From Pelomyxa schiedti (lineage: Eukaryota > Evosea > Pelobiontida > Pelomyxidae), in the NCBI GenBank assembly GCA_020536535.1, contig JAHLWZ010000769.1:824-43710 (forward strand): a stretch of DNA of 42,887 nt. Reading direction: 5' to 3'. Under the pieces are notes generated by a model. It was given only the letters and a program-made list of their open reading frames with translations. It ran no database searches and had not been told where the DNA came from. The translations under genes and the position numbers were made by a program. Position 1 is the first letter of the stretch, and every line of letters starts with the position of its first letter. Of the stretch, positions 1 through 12,200 are shown in pieces.

Positions 1-121
1 GATCCAAGGTTCAATTTTCTTCTTCAAACTTAAACTAACCAGTACTTTCAGTGTAATAGCACATTATGATAAACTGGAGCACTCTCCAGACTACAATACT
101 TTATTCACTAGTTTACGGTTT
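1..121 (+). repeat. Direct repeat, left copy (right copy 714-834)
   Basis: The first 121 bases match 714-834 base for base as read by eye, with an offset of 713. The copies diverge exactly where an inverted copy of exon sequence begins, around 119-122. The right copy covers the end of the second acid phosphatase exon and the following intron, so the left copy is a displaced duplicate of gene sequence, not an independent element. It may continue left of the window. Confidence 0.9.
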
Positions 122-189
122 GAAGAAGAAAATTGAACCTTGGATCCTTCAGCGACCTATACATAGTCTCGACCTCGTTGTTGTAACTG
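119..189 (-). repeat. Inverted repeat arm (partner 671-741)
   Basis: These 71 bases are the reverse complement of 671-741, which is acid phosphatase exon sequence plus the start of the next intron. The arms enclose about 480 bp containing an upstream exon of the same gene. With the direct repeat 1-121/714-834 this makes a fold-back structure over a coding gene. It could be a real inversion-duplication or a chimeric assembly join. Confidence 0.88.
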
Positions 190-286
190 CGTGGGTGGTA
201 ATTTGTTGTGCTGCTTGCATGACCCTGAGTTGCTACAGTTTACTACATACAGCCACCAGCGGGTAATATTTTCTGTTTCTCCGTAG

Positions 287-1541
287 TTGTCTCAATGGAC
301 TATTTCCTGTCTGAAGGGCGCCCTTACCAGAGAGGGGACAAGAGAATGCACCCGGGTAGGAGAATGGCTACGCGCTACATACATTGACCAATACCACCTT
401 GTTCCTAGCCATTTCGACCCGGCTCATGTTTTCTTCAGGTTTTTATCCCAATCAGTAGCGCTGTATTACCTATAACAAACAACCACAGTTTACTCTATTC
501 CTTCTCCTTGCCTTCTCCCGCCTACAACACAGGCAAATTTGGGTACATCCATAAACATGGTACAATAACAGGACCTCCAACTGGGATCGCACCATTCAGT
601 CTGCCAAATCGGCTATCAGAGGGATGTACCCTCGCGAAATGAGAGGAGATTTCAAATTAGTACCCATTCACAGTTACAACAACGAGGTCGAGACTATGTA
701 TAGGTCGCTGAAGGATCCAAGGTTCAATTTTCTTCTTCAAACTTAAACTAACCAGTACTTTCAGTGTAATAGCACATTATGATAAACTGGAGCACTCTCC
801 AGACTACAATACTTTATTCACTAGTTTACGGTTTTCACATTTTCTCATTGGCTCCAAAAGTCACACCCAACAAGAGATCAAATTGCTCCATTCTTCAACC
901 CTCCTGATCTTACGTCTAAAACGTTTCTGGAAATGGCCAACATCGTTGCCTTTGCGAATTCTCTGAATCTACCTCTTCCTCCAGAAATCGTTTCTCTTAG
1001 CCATCAGGTTTAATTTATTCAACCCTCTATTGCAAAAGGATCACGACTTCCCGTGTAGATTGAGGACGTTTCCTCTCGGTTGCTTGAAATGCATTATGCT
1101 GATGAATTCCTTCCTCTTTCCATTGGAAGATTTGTGGAGGAGATACTTGCCCTTATGCAAGGCAAAGTCGATGGAACTTCCCACAATCAGGAGCTTCATT
1201 TTTTCTGTGCCCATGAAGTTACATGTCAGTTTTTCATGTAATTCGCCTTTCTCCTCACCTCTTTAGTGGCTCCTCTTCATTGCCTGCTTGGTATATATAG
1301 AGGGTACCCGAAGGTGGCCTCAACTCTGACATTTGAATTGTGGCGAAATCGCACCGGACCGGCGGACACTGCTCCACCAAAACACTTTGTCCGTGTCCTG
1401 TATGAAACCAAACCAGTGGAGTTGCCTGTATCTCCAGGACAAGGTACATTTTATACATTCCTTGGTACCTTCCCCAACAACGGCACAGCTTTTTGTGATT
1501 ATGAAACATTTACCCAAGCCATGAAACAAGCCATTTATTAG
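287..1541 (+). CDS. Histidine acid phosphatase family protein, 5' end missing
   Basis: Lysosomal/2-phosphoxylose-type histidine acid phosphatases hydrolyse phosphomonoesters in the lysosome, Golgi or outside the cell. Five exons fit: 287-438, 572-721, 825-1007, 1059-1224 and 1267-1541. Exon 1 carries a GALTREGTREC segment, the family's GQLT..G region. Exon 2 has SNWDRTIQSA, matching the family (S/T)xxDRTxxSA motif. Exon 4 ends in FFCAHEVT, matching the late SAHDTT catalytic region, but with Glu where the proton-donor Asp normally sits. The N-terminal RHGxR active-site exon is absent, so the gene is partial or lies further left. The exon 2 to exon 3 junction does not join in frame with any visible GT..AG pair. 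A pseudogene or local assembly error is therefore possible, especially given the repeats at 1-834. The last intron (1225-1266) is only 42 nt. An AATAAA lies near 1632. Confidence 0.72.
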
Positions 1542-1700
1542 AACTAAATGGGCAAGTAGTTAGGGGTGTAATCCCACCCTGAAACAAAAACCTTGTGGCT
1601 TTGAAATTTGTGCCACCACTGTTCATACCCAAAATAAAAGAAAACAATACATCATTTTTTTTGGTTTGGGTATTTATGACACTCACTCACTGTTGTGGGT

Positions 1701-4700
1701 TTATGGTACAAGTGTTAGGCGAGCGCCACACTCAAAGCACTCCCGGACATCTCCTGGACTGCTGATTGTGCTGGGTTTGCTTGTGTTGGTTGTTTTGGTG
1801 TATTGTAGTATTCGGGGCTGTGTTGACAAACCAAATTTGGCAGACACAACTCCAAGGAGTGTATCAACACTTACGGAGTTGGGCACTTCAACCCACCGTG
1901 TGTTGGATTCAAATGTGCAACAGAACCGCATCTAGTTTGTTTGTTAGTGGGTAGGTTGAGCAGTTGCGTTTGTTACCGTATTTCTTTGGGTGCTGCATGG
2001 GAGACCAGGTAGTGCTTTCCCTTTTTTAAGTGATGATAGCATGGCGATACTAGAAGAAGCGTTTGATGGTGGCGTGGTGCAAATTGGCCCTTCAGCATCT
2101 GAATCTGTGTCCGAACTGGCATTGTCAACGCTCGCAGTAGCACTTGTAGCGCTGGCACTGACACTGGCACTTGCACCAGCCCCCGCGCTCGCGCTGGCGC
2201 TGGCTCCTACACTGCTCGCGTTTGCACTAGTGTTGGATCCAGTGCCACTGGCTCCACTGTTCTTTAAATTGTCAGTTGCTGTGGGTGGTGAAACTTGTGG
2301 GGGAGTAGCTGCTGCCACTGTGGGTGTTGTTGAGGATACTGGTGGAATGATCTCTTTGCTAGGGTGCCGAAGATGCTTTTTAATTGTTTCCTACAAGGTG
2401 TTATGGGTACCCATCAAAGAGTTATTCCATACAATTCCAAGGGTATAGGAACGTCGTTTGGGTTGAGATGGATCGGCAGGTACGGATAACATGTCCTCAG
2501 CTAATGAAGGATCCATACCTTGAGTTTGTTGGAAGGGAAATGAAATAAACTGAAGATGGAAACCAGTGGGCTTCTTTGCAGTCGGATCGGGTTTTTTAAT
2601 AATGCCCTCGACCAGCGAGACCCAAGCTTCCAACTCCTCCACTGAATTGACAATTGCAATGTATTTAGCTGTGCCGATATGATTCAATTCAAATGCCGGA
2701 CTATTTGTATTCATCCCTGCCAACTGTTTTGCGTCATTGCTCATTGTGCTGATACCCAGTGCATCTGGAGGTATTTGTGACTTGAGCTGAAGACGAGAGC
2801 TGAGAATTGATGGCTTAGCACGAAGGAGCATATCACTGAAAAGAAAATAACGGATATCCATCATCCCTGATTTGGGTGGCTATTTTATTGTTAGAGAAGA
2901 ATGTTTTGTAAGTACTCTTTGCATACAGGAGACCACTCCTTAAAGAATCCTTCTTTGAGGAACCGTCTTGAAGGATGGACTATTTTAAGGGGCTGTTTAA
3001 CAAAAGTTAACAAGGTATTGAGCGGAAAGGACATACCCCATTTGATGCTTCGATGATATTCTGGATCTCCGTCATTTTAGTGATATTGTCATCAAATTTT
3101 TTGATATCATTCAGACGATCTATAACTTCTTGGATTTTGTCTGCTGTTTTTTTCAGCTGCTGTATGGTTTCTTCAGACTCGATATTCTTTTGGATTTCCT
3201 GTCTGACGTCAGTGAAAAAACTTTCTTCTCTCGGGCATACTCGTAATAAAAGAGTGTAGCGGCATAGTCTCTGAAATGGTTTGATTAACAAATCGCGGAG
3301 CTGCAGTTTTCTCAGTTGGGGATTTTTGTAGGTTTCCTATTCAAGTGAGACAAGTTTTAACTTAGGTTCAAAGTACATTTATGAAAGAGCGGAAATTCGC
3401 TTTTTTCATTTTCTTTTGTAATACGGCTGAACTTGTGTCTTGATTCCCACAAAATAGTTGGTAGAATTTGAGAATTTCTGGCTTTTACTCTAAGGTAATG
3501 CAGAGACAGAGGGTTGAGTACCATTTTAACCCAGCACTGAGCAATAGTCTTCATTGTAGCCGATTTAAAAGCCCTAAAAAGTTGTGAGTAAACCTTCAAT
3601 TTGATGTGTTGGTATACGCCAGGAGGTCAGAGTTTAGCTTGTAAATGGACTCGGCACAGTTGAAAATAGCTGTGATATTCCTGTCTGAGAGAAGACGTTT
3701 TTCTCTGATAGGCTTAATAAACAGCTGAGCAAATTGAATTAGGAAAAGCTGCGGAGATACGAGAAAGTACAGTGACGAGGAGCTGCAAATCTCCAACATA
3801 GCGTTCTTCAGTACCCCGAAGTTCACTCAAAATGTCACCATAGGCCTCACATGGAGACTGGAAAAGTAGGACGTGTACTTGAGTTGATTTTGGAAAAAAT
3901 AAGCAATACCAAAGGAGCTGAGATAACTAAAGAGTCTTCATCGTCTACATGTAAGGAGTGGCTGTTATCAGCACTCAAACTTGGACGTGGGGTAGTTGAT
4001 GACCTGGGAGTAACTGGGGTTTCGGCAGGGTGCCCCTGTTCACCTGTTATGTGTCAACATAGAGCTGAAAAAGTATTTTCGTACTTGGACTTGAAGTTGA
4101 ACTTGAACTTTTGAGAGAAAAAGTTGGGGGAAACAAAGTGCGCCTTTGTGGTGCTGATGTTGAGAGTAGTGATACAGGTGACGGGGAAATGGTTGGTGAG
4201 GCGTGGCTTGGAGATGATAACATAGTGTGTGTTAAAAGAGGTGAAGTGAACCCTGCTGGTGTTGGTGGGGCTGACGCTATTGAGGAGGGATTAGCCGAAA
4301 AAATAGCAAGGGAAGTATCCGACTCAATAGCCATAATAACTTGTAGGGCTGCCAATAAACGGGCAGAAGGTGGTGGTGCTGGTGGAAGTGGTGGTTTCAC
4401 TTTACGTTGTTTCGAAAGTGTAGAGGGAGCTCCATCAAGTGAACGACCGGGTGTTCTTGGCGTGGTGCTAGTTTGAGAACTGGGAGCCACAGTCAATGTG
4501 GCAGGAGTTGATGTATTTATGCCATAAGGTTTTGGAGAAGTGGGAGGGGTAGAAGTGGCCGAGTTGGTGGGTATTGAAAGGGGTGGAACTACTGGACGTC
4601 GGTGGCTCGTACCTCTGGGCGTTCGCGGTGATGCTGGCTCATCATCCACTCCGTGGCGGTGATGGTGGTGTGGTGGGTGGTGATGGTCTCCAAACTTCCC

Positions 4701-5678
4701 AGTATCATCAGTGGCTTCATTCGATGCACTGTCACCTGCACCGGACTCTTCCAAGCCTGGAAGTGTCGTCTTACGTTCCTCTTCTCCCCTACTAAGTTCT
4801 ATCTTCTTCATCAAGGGGAGTGGGTCATCGCCAGGGAGGGTTAGTTTTCTGGGAGGTTCTGGGGCACCTGCCCGTCTACTCGTAAGTGGTGGATCATCAG
4901 GGTTTAGTGGCTTTCTTTTATCACTAGAAGTAAACATCTTCAGTTTGTTGATCATATCTCCTCCGAATTTTAGCTTAGATTTGAGGGCTACTGGATCCTC
5001 TGATACTTTTTTTGCCTCGTCGGTGATAGGGTCAGAGCTTGGTACACTACTTTTGTTCGACTGAAGGGACACATCCTCAGTCCCTTCTTTTTTTTGTAGT
5101 ACCTGCAGGTCAGCAGTAAAAGCCGGAACAGTTGGTGGGGTGGACGAAGGGGAGCTGTTGTTTAATGGGAGCTCATCTGAACCATGTGATCTTTGGTGCG
5201 TCTTGTTTAGCGTATCCTCTGGCTCCCCTGGATTGCGGGTCCTCCTCATTGTTGGTTCGTCACTTTCTGGGCTTGGTGGAATAGGTGACCTCCTTCTCAG
5301 CAACAAATCATGGGATACGGGTTCCTTATCTTTTAAGTCCTCCTCAGCTCTGCCAGTGCCACTCGCCGATGTAGCCTCGGTGTTCACTGTGTGGCTGGTG
5401 TGTCTCGTATGCCTCGATGTATGCGATCTCGAAGAGTGGCTGCTGTGATGACTAGCGCGCGATCGTGGCGTGCACGGCACGTCGTCGTCGTCATATCCGC
5501 CAGACGGAAATGACGAAGTCGGCTGTGGCGAAGACGACAGCGGCTGAACCGCCGCCTGCTGTTGCTGCAGTGGTTGCAGGTTTACAGTGAGTGACGGCAG
5601 TGCCGTAGTTGTGTTTGTCGGAGATTCGTCTTCTTTGCCGGAGCTGTTACGGTGACGGTGCTGCGGGTTACTCGACAT
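1701..5678 (-). CDS. RhoGEF: disordered N-terminus, DH, PH and C-terminal PB1-like domain
   Basis: Predicted guanine-nucleotide exchange factor for a Rho-family GTPase at membranes or cortex. Exon 1 (4085-5678) encodes 531 residues rich in Ser, Pro, Thr and His with no fold I recognise. Exons 3910-4043 and 3771-3857 lead into the DH domain (ELRGTEERYVGDLQLLVT, then FIKPIREKRLLSDRNI from 3724 down). The DH core LLIKPFQRLCRYTLLLR lies near 3291. The PH domain starts near 2990 (RRFLKEGFFKEW) and continues through RYFLFSDMLLRAK and VEELEAWVSLVEG (2864-2600). A Ser/Ala/Gly-rich tail (2375-1985) is followed by a final exon (1931-1701) resembling a PB1 domain: TRWVEVP, LLGVVSAKFGL, ILQY, TISSPGDVRECF, RLTLV. 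Introns of 41, 45, 47 and 52 nt keep frame. One central DH stretch (3400-3600) is not resolved. DH-PH-PB1 is the Cdc24 arrangement; family is sure, the PB1 call less so. Confidence 0.85.
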
Positions 5679-5978
5679 TCCCTAACAACAAAATCTACTC
5701 TGTACTCTCCCTACGACAACAATAAACAACTCCCGATACGATCTCTCTTTATTCGCCCGGGTGCGTGGGCTCCTTTTTCACTTAATTTTGTTCTTTTTCT
5801 TTTCGTAATTTTTGAACTTGCGTGATGATTATCATCTTACCGGAACCTCTGGTGATCGCCGTGGCATTTGTGATTTGGGTGAATAACAAAAACTCCGGGC
5901 ATCCCTGGAGTTTAGCTTTTGTTGCTATTCAAAAAAAGATTCGATCAGATCGGTACATCGAATTCAAAGAATAATCGG
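5679..5978. promoter_or_regulatory. Divergent 5' region between RhoGEF and the gene at 5979
   Basis: Three hundred bases separate the minus-strand RhoGEF start from the first plausible plus-strand ATG at 5979. It is AT-rich with T and A runs, plus a short stretch near 5890-5935 rich in CTCCGGG and GGAGT. I see no coding signal and no clear TATA box. Its head-to-head position makes a shared promoter likely by context only. Confidence 0.35.
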
Positions 5979-6950
5979 ATGATCGGACGTAACAGCACCG
6001 TTACAACAACAAGAGCGCGGACATGGAGCGTTTGCACACAAGTGAAGGAGTGCCTCGCACAAAACATCGACCAAGGAATGCAATCATTTTTGCTGCAGCA
6101 GGGTTCTCAACGTCAAGACATTGAGTACCCTGTCTCAGGTTGTTCAGTTGTTGGTATGCTATGATACAGTGGCCCACTGTTGTGTTTTGTGTGTTGTATT
6201 TAAACTATATATCTACCCTGCATATATGTGGTCAATTTTAACATCGATTTCTTCTTCTTCCAGGGGGAGACATTCAAGGACAAAATGCCTTGATGTCAAC
6301 AATCAAATTCCCAACATCTCCTTCTGATGGGATTGACATGGCACAGCGTCAACTGATGTTCAAGAAAATTGTTGAAGAGCACACCAGTGCCAATGGCAGA
6401 AAAGACCACCAAATGGCTCACACATGCCTGCACATTGTTGGTCACATCCCACAGGAGACTTTGAAACAACACAAGCTCCACTTCAGCAACAATTCTTTTA
6501 AGAATCGAGACAGCAGAGAGGTTGCAACCCTGGACATCCAAAATGAGAAACACCTTTGGTTTCTCAGACAAGACCAGAAGGGTATGTCCAACAACAACAC
6601 TGCCACCACAAGAGGGCAGCAACACCTCTCAGTCACAACACTTTTAAACATGATACATCAATTACAAACACAGTGAAAGACAAACATATATGTGTGACAT
6701 CTGTGACACAGGGAAGAATATCAGTTGTGAGAAGAGCTCCAAAGGAGCTGAACAGGGACTTCTACTTCCAGCAACCCTTGTCTGTCTTTGGGATCCAAAC
6801 AATCAGAAAAAATCCCACAACACAAGACAGAAAGGAAATACTGGAGTTACTTTATCTTGAAGTTCACTCTCCTCAAAGTGTAATTAAATTAAATAAACCC
6901 CAATTTTTACTTACTCTTCTTCTTCAAGGTCAAGCAGGAAGTCCCTGAAA
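5979..6950 (+). CDS. Unrecognised protein, spliced
   Basis: A first exon from ATG 5979 to about 6139 encodes a basic Thr/Arg-rich start, then CLAQNIDQGMQSFLLQQGSQ. A GT at 6140 and a good pyrimidine-rich acceptor at 6262 join it in frame to GGDIQGQNALMSTIKFP, followed by about 110 open residues (AQRQLMFKKIVEEHTSANG, MAHTCLHIVGHIP). Beyond about 6583 two frames stay open to 6950 and I cannot tell which is used. No domain is recognised. It lies directly upstream of a decayed hAT transposase, so it could be a host gene or an element-derived ORF. The coding call rests on the clean splice join and unbroken frame only. Confidence 0.4.
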
Positions 6951-7005
6951 CCCCAAAAAGTGTTTCCTTTCTGAAGTTTGGCAACTCACTGACTACCACT
7001 GTTTC

Positions 7006-8998
7006 ATGTCCAATCCAGGCAGCTCCCAGAAAACAACTTCGGATGAGTCAGCCGACCCTCAGCCTGAACAGCAGGGTCAGGAAGACCACAATCAGAACCA
7101 CCACCATAGCCACAGCTGTCAGCAGCAACAGCAACCGCAACCACAACCACAATGCCAGCAAGCATACCCAGCAACCCCAATCACAACAACAGCAACAGCA
7201 ACAACACAAGCACAGCCCCTCAACACTTTGCCAGTTCCGCATATGGCAGCACCACCCACTGTGTGACACACAAGCAAACTGTGCACAAGGCACACTCGCA
7301 AGACTTGAGACTGGATGGACACTCAGAGGCTTGCGGTGTGCGTTGTGCCCTCTGAGTTTCAACTACAAGAAATCCACTTCATCAATGCTGCGTCATTTCC
7401 ATGATGTTCACTCAGAATTAATTCTGTGGTTTTTCTTTTGACTGTGTTTTACACTGTAAAGGAGCCTTGTGAGCCAACATTGTCAGACACTGCCAAAGCT
7501 AAGTTGAATCAAAGCCTTGCACAACTCATCTGCTGTGGACTTCAACCATTTTCCATTGTGGAAAATGCTGCATTTCGTGCATTTGTGCATGAGTTAAATC
7601 CTGCTTTCACACTGCCCACTAGAAGTCACCTAAGATCAACTCAAGTCCCACTACTGCACAGTGAAGTGATGGACCAGGTACACATCACAGTTATTCGAAA
7701 ATTTATGAGTATTTAGATAAAACATGCTCTGGGTAGTACACAATTGCTAGCATTTCCTTTTCCTATACCCCTTTCTTCACCTCAATCATAGCAATTCCCA
7801 GAGCTACTTCGGGGTGATATTTCATGTCATAACTAAGCAGTGGACACCTTTGGAGTTTCTTGCTAGAGTGCAAGTCACCACTGATTCCACAGCCGATTCT
7901 TATGCTGTGTACATTGCATCCCTATGCAACATCTGGAGTCCACTCAAAATATTTGCCTTCAACTGTGATGGTGGCAGCAATGTGAAGGCACAGCAACTGC
8001 GGTTCATGCAGATCCCTTGTGGTTGTCACTTATTACAGCTCACCGTGAAAGCGTTATTGGAGGTAAGTTTCCTCAAACCAGAATGATGTTAATACATATT
8101 CATAAAGAAACAAATTTGTTGTTGTTGCACCTTTATGGCAAAAAGTGAAGCAGACCACGCACCACTTTCAAAGCAGTAATAAAGCTCAGACTTTGTATAA
8201 CCACCAAATTACTGCTAAACACAAACAAAGTGGTAAATAACAACCTCACTTGATGGAACAGCACTTACAAAATGCTGCTACAGTTTTGACTATTCCTTCC
8301 TTATTGAGATTAACTAAACACAGACTGCAAGAGATTGCTCAGGATGTGAGTGCCGTACTGAGAGCTGAAGGCCTGTTCCACCTAACTCTTTCTGCAGTGC
8401 TTACATCCGTTTTATGTTGTTACTCAGAGACTGGAGGCTGCAGATGCCACTATCAGTTGTATCCTCCCTTTATTTCGTGGAATGGAGAGAACATTATCTC
8501 AAGTTGGCCATATCCCTTCCTTTCTATCCCTTAATTATTCACAGCTCCAGGGGTCATCTACTTCAGCAGCAATGACCCAATACCTGACAGTGCTCTATGA
8601 GGACTTCTCCCCACGCTGGAGACAGGCCTATCATGCTGAGAATGTGCACAACCTCTTGGTTGTGGCAACCTATTTAGATCCACGATACAACGACCACTAC
8701 TTCACACCTGCTGAGTGTGCAGAGTGATAAACTTGCAACTGTTGCTCAGTGTGTTTTCCCAGCATCTCACTTTCACTCACACTCATGTGTCGGACTTACA
8801 GACCCTCCTATCTTACCTGCAAGCCAACAAGTGTACAAACAAATCAGTGATAGTATTGACCGGTTTCGGAGTCAAGCAGGACTGCTCTGTTGTAAATTAC
8901 GAAGCCAATTGCACCCACACACCTTAGAGCAGATGCTAATGACAGGGTTTAACACAAAAGCTCTACACAACATGGCCACATTCAATAAAGAGTGATTC
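7006..8998 (+). pseudogene. Decayed hAT-family transposase with BED zinc finger
   Basis: hAT transposases cut and paste DNA using an RNase H-like core. A Gln/His/Thr-rich leader (7043-7290) precedes a BED-type finger near 7330-7415, with CALC then LRHFHDVH. Next comes a hAT N-terminal segment (7465-7680: LICCGLQPFSIVENAAFRAF) and a core piece (7814-8063: TTDSTADSYAVYIASL, CDGGSN, IPCGCHLLQLTVKALLE). Near 8252 a WNSTYKMLLQ motif, typical of the region after the catalytic core, is bounded by in-frame stop codons. Later fragments include ATYLDPRYNDHYF (8655-8705). I find no intact C-terminal hAT dimerisation motif. Fragments lie in different frames not all reconcilable by introns, so the copy looks dead. 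Terminal inverted repeats and target duplication were not identified. Confidence 0.78.
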
Positions 8999-9222
8999 TT
9001 TTCGCAAATTGCCAATGTGGATAACTAATCCCTAAAGTTTAAGTTTTTTCAGGACACTTTTAGAGTATCCCGTTTTCTTGCACAAAATTTGAACTCAAAT
9101 TTGACCCAACTTGTGAACATAAGAAAGACTAAAAATATACTGTGCCAGCAAGTTGCACGCCACCGGCTTTATAAAAAATTGTGAACTACAAAAACAAACA
9201 CAAAACTGCTTGCACGACTACG

Positions 9223-12200
9223 ATGGACACTCCCGCGGACTGGGTGGCGAAGATGAATAGTATGCTCGCCTCATGCCAGGCGTCGGCACGGGCGACGGAT
9301 TGTGCGCTGGAGCTGAGGTACTTTTCCCCCACCACCGCCTCCGCTTTTCCGCTCACGCCGCCCTTTCCCGCCCCCACCCCTTTAACAGAGCGCGCGTGAA
9401 GAGCTTGAGTGTTGCCACGGACACCAAGGAAAAGGAAATGCGGCGACAACTGGCGGAAACCGCACTCGAGCCGGAGGTCGTTAAGCTTTTGACGCAGCTT
9501 ATAGTCACCGACTTGATGGAGCCGCTTGTGGTGGCCTATTGCACGGACCTCGACACTCTTGCACAGGCTTCATGCGACCCAAGCAGGGCAAACTGGCTGC
9601 CCGGTGTGAGCGACGTTGTCCGTAACAAGCTCAGGTCCAAGCTTGAAATCCGCTCGCTGTTTCCGGGGTGCAGCAGAGGGTGGCTCAAAAACCTGCTGTC
9701 TGCGTGCACCACAAAGGAGGCACTCCAGGGGATGGAGTGGAGTGCTGTGGAGGGCATTGCCGGGTCCTCCGATCTCGGCGTGGAAGAGAAGTGGACAGTT
9801 GGTGAGAAGGAAAAAGTGAAAAAGCTGTGGGTGGAGGGCAACCCACTGCGGATGGCTGTAGAGGAAAGTGGATTGGAACTGAGCTTGGTCGGTGAACTTC
9901 AGCAAAAAGGCGTGAAGGAACCAGCTGCCATTACACAAGAAATTGCGGACTCTCTGGCTGCATCCAGGCACAGCTCCAACCAAGAAAAAAGTAACCTGAC
10001 AAACATGGTGAAACAACATGGAGGGGAGGGCAAATCAAAGCAGCAGGATCGTGAAAGGAAGCGGGAACAGCTCCTGGAGGCCACAAGGAAGGCTGCAGAA
10101 GCCGTCTCGAAGGCAAAAGAGGAAGCCCAATCAAACAGAGAGGGCGCAGCTTCCCGAGTTCAGGACCGCCTGAATGAAGCAACAAACCACCTCAAGATAC
10201 CAGAGTGGCACATCACAAACTCTGGCAGCTGGGATCCAACAAAGGCAATGCAAGAATTGGCCTCCATTGAGGGAAATCTGCAGAGTTCTGTCCAGGACCT
10301 GGCGTGTGGGGAGGGCAACTATGAGAGAGATGAGACAGTCATCTCCAATGTGAGTGGGGGGCTTGCCCTGTGTGGCGTATCTTTTGGAAATAATGTAGAT
10401 AACTTTGGCAAACGCGCCCACAAGCCAGTGCTTGCACGCCCAGAGTACTGCCCACTGAAGGGGGCCCAGATGCCGTACAGGCGCGAATATCTTTCCATTA
10501 ACAGCAGTCACGCGATCGCTGCCTTCCACGCACTGTCTGAGTCATCAGGCCACAGTTTGGCAGTGCAGGTGTGTGGAGGTTACTGTGGTGTGTCAGTTTC
10601 GGCAGGCTTTGCAAAAGCAGACTCAACTTCAAAGTCCAACACAACGCAGTCATCTTCCACAACAACGGCAGTTGCAGTCATCCAAAGCATTGTGCACCCC
10701 ACGGCCTCTTTCCGCATTCCGCAAGACCAGATGGTGCTTTCCACGGTACTCCCTTGTAAAAACCCTTCTCTTGTCTTAACTTTTTGATGCAGGAAGCAGA
10801 GTGGGCAGCCAAGTCTGTAAACACCACTGATAGTGCCATCAAGTTCATGAACGACTTTGGTTCCCACGTCAGTGACGGTCTCCACCACCTTGGAGGTTTG
10901 TTTTACCACACGATGGAGATGACCACGCAGGTGGACACAAGGCTTGACGAGATGCAGGCCGCCGTCAGTGACGAGCTCTCTGTTAATGCGGGCGTTGGCT
11001 TCTCTAGGTTTGGTGCTGAAGCCTCCTGTGGGATTTCACATCGCAACTTCTCGGCATCCGCAACTGCCGATGGGTCCCAGAAGGAGCAAAGGCAGGCCGA
11101 GTTTAAGAGCAGCGTGACCGCATTTGGCCCAGCATCACTCAACCCAGACATCTTTGACCGAACGCTGGAAGCAAACAACAAGTCATGGCGCATAATCGAC
11201 CGCGGAACGTTGCCTGAACTGGTGCCAATTTGGGAGGTGTGCACAAGAAAACAAACAACATTCCAAACCAACTGACCCATGTGCAGATAATGGGCCGCCA
11301 TTCATCAAATAATGTAGTGAGAGCTGCAAGGCTTGTTCAAAAAGCGTGGCTAGACTCAGCTTCACACCTTGTGCAATTCTTTCCAGTTCTAAGCTTTGAA
11401 GTTGAGCATGTCCGCATGAATGCCCTGGAGCAGTGTATCCCTTGCCAAGTTTCTGCAAGGCGGGAACTTCTTCCACAAGCTCAGCAACAAGCACAGAGCA
11501 GAGATATTGTTAAGGCGGCGATTGGCTCTGCATACAGGAGAATTGCTTCAACAGTTAATGAAACAGGTGTCTTGCAGATCTTCTTGCAGCTCTTGACTTT
11601 GATCTCACAGGAGAGCTGCGTTGTGCAATCAGACCTGCTGCTGGAATTCATGGCAGACACTGCAATGGGTGGCGGTGAAAGTGAGCTGAAGGCGCTGGTG
11701 GAGAACCTGTCAGCAAGGCCACCCAAGCAGCATGCCAATACTCGCTCCATTTTAAGGCAAATTTTCCAGCCACGCTTGGTTCAGTTGGATCACAACCACA
11801 TTGCAATGAGTCCTGCCTTCATGGAAGTCATGAACAACCAGGCTGAGGACGAGGCATGTCTGTCGTCATCTGCACTGTGGAGCATCCCCAAAGTCGAGGT
11901 TCCAGAGTTTGGGAATGAGGTCCGCCGACTGAAAACCATACAGCAAGACAGAGACATGGAAGTTGTGTGTGCGCGACTCATTGCCGTACTAGACAAGAAC
12001 ATTGTCCCACTCCAAGCAAAAATCCCAGTGTGCAAGAAGATCATTGAAAAAGTTAAAGCTTATGGGCTTCGTGGTGACTGCTTCACTGTTACTCTTACTG
12101 AAGAGGGATATGATTCTCTAGCAGAAGAAATTGATGAAATCCTGTCAAACAATGCAAGGGCGGTTATCCCTTCTTCGCCAAAGACGGCCGTGGGAACTCC

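Noticed and set aside
1701-1760. RECFECGARLTLV as the beginning of a FYVE finger (FGD-type RhoGEF)
   Set aside because: The diagnostic RHHCR block and remaining Cys pairs are absent, a stop follows, and the whole exon aligns better with a PB1-like pattern.
3190-3260. A 38- or 42-nt intron within the DH helix after RYTLLLR
   Set aside because: The 38-nt version breaks the frame; the 42-nt version keeps it but removes expected helix length. The unspliced reading also works, so I left it unresolved.
9273-9389. Extending the MACPF-VLIG protein upstream in the 9273 frame
   Set aside because: The 9273-9389 part of that frame is the intron; the ATG at 9223 with a splice at 9318-9388 gives a continuous frame.
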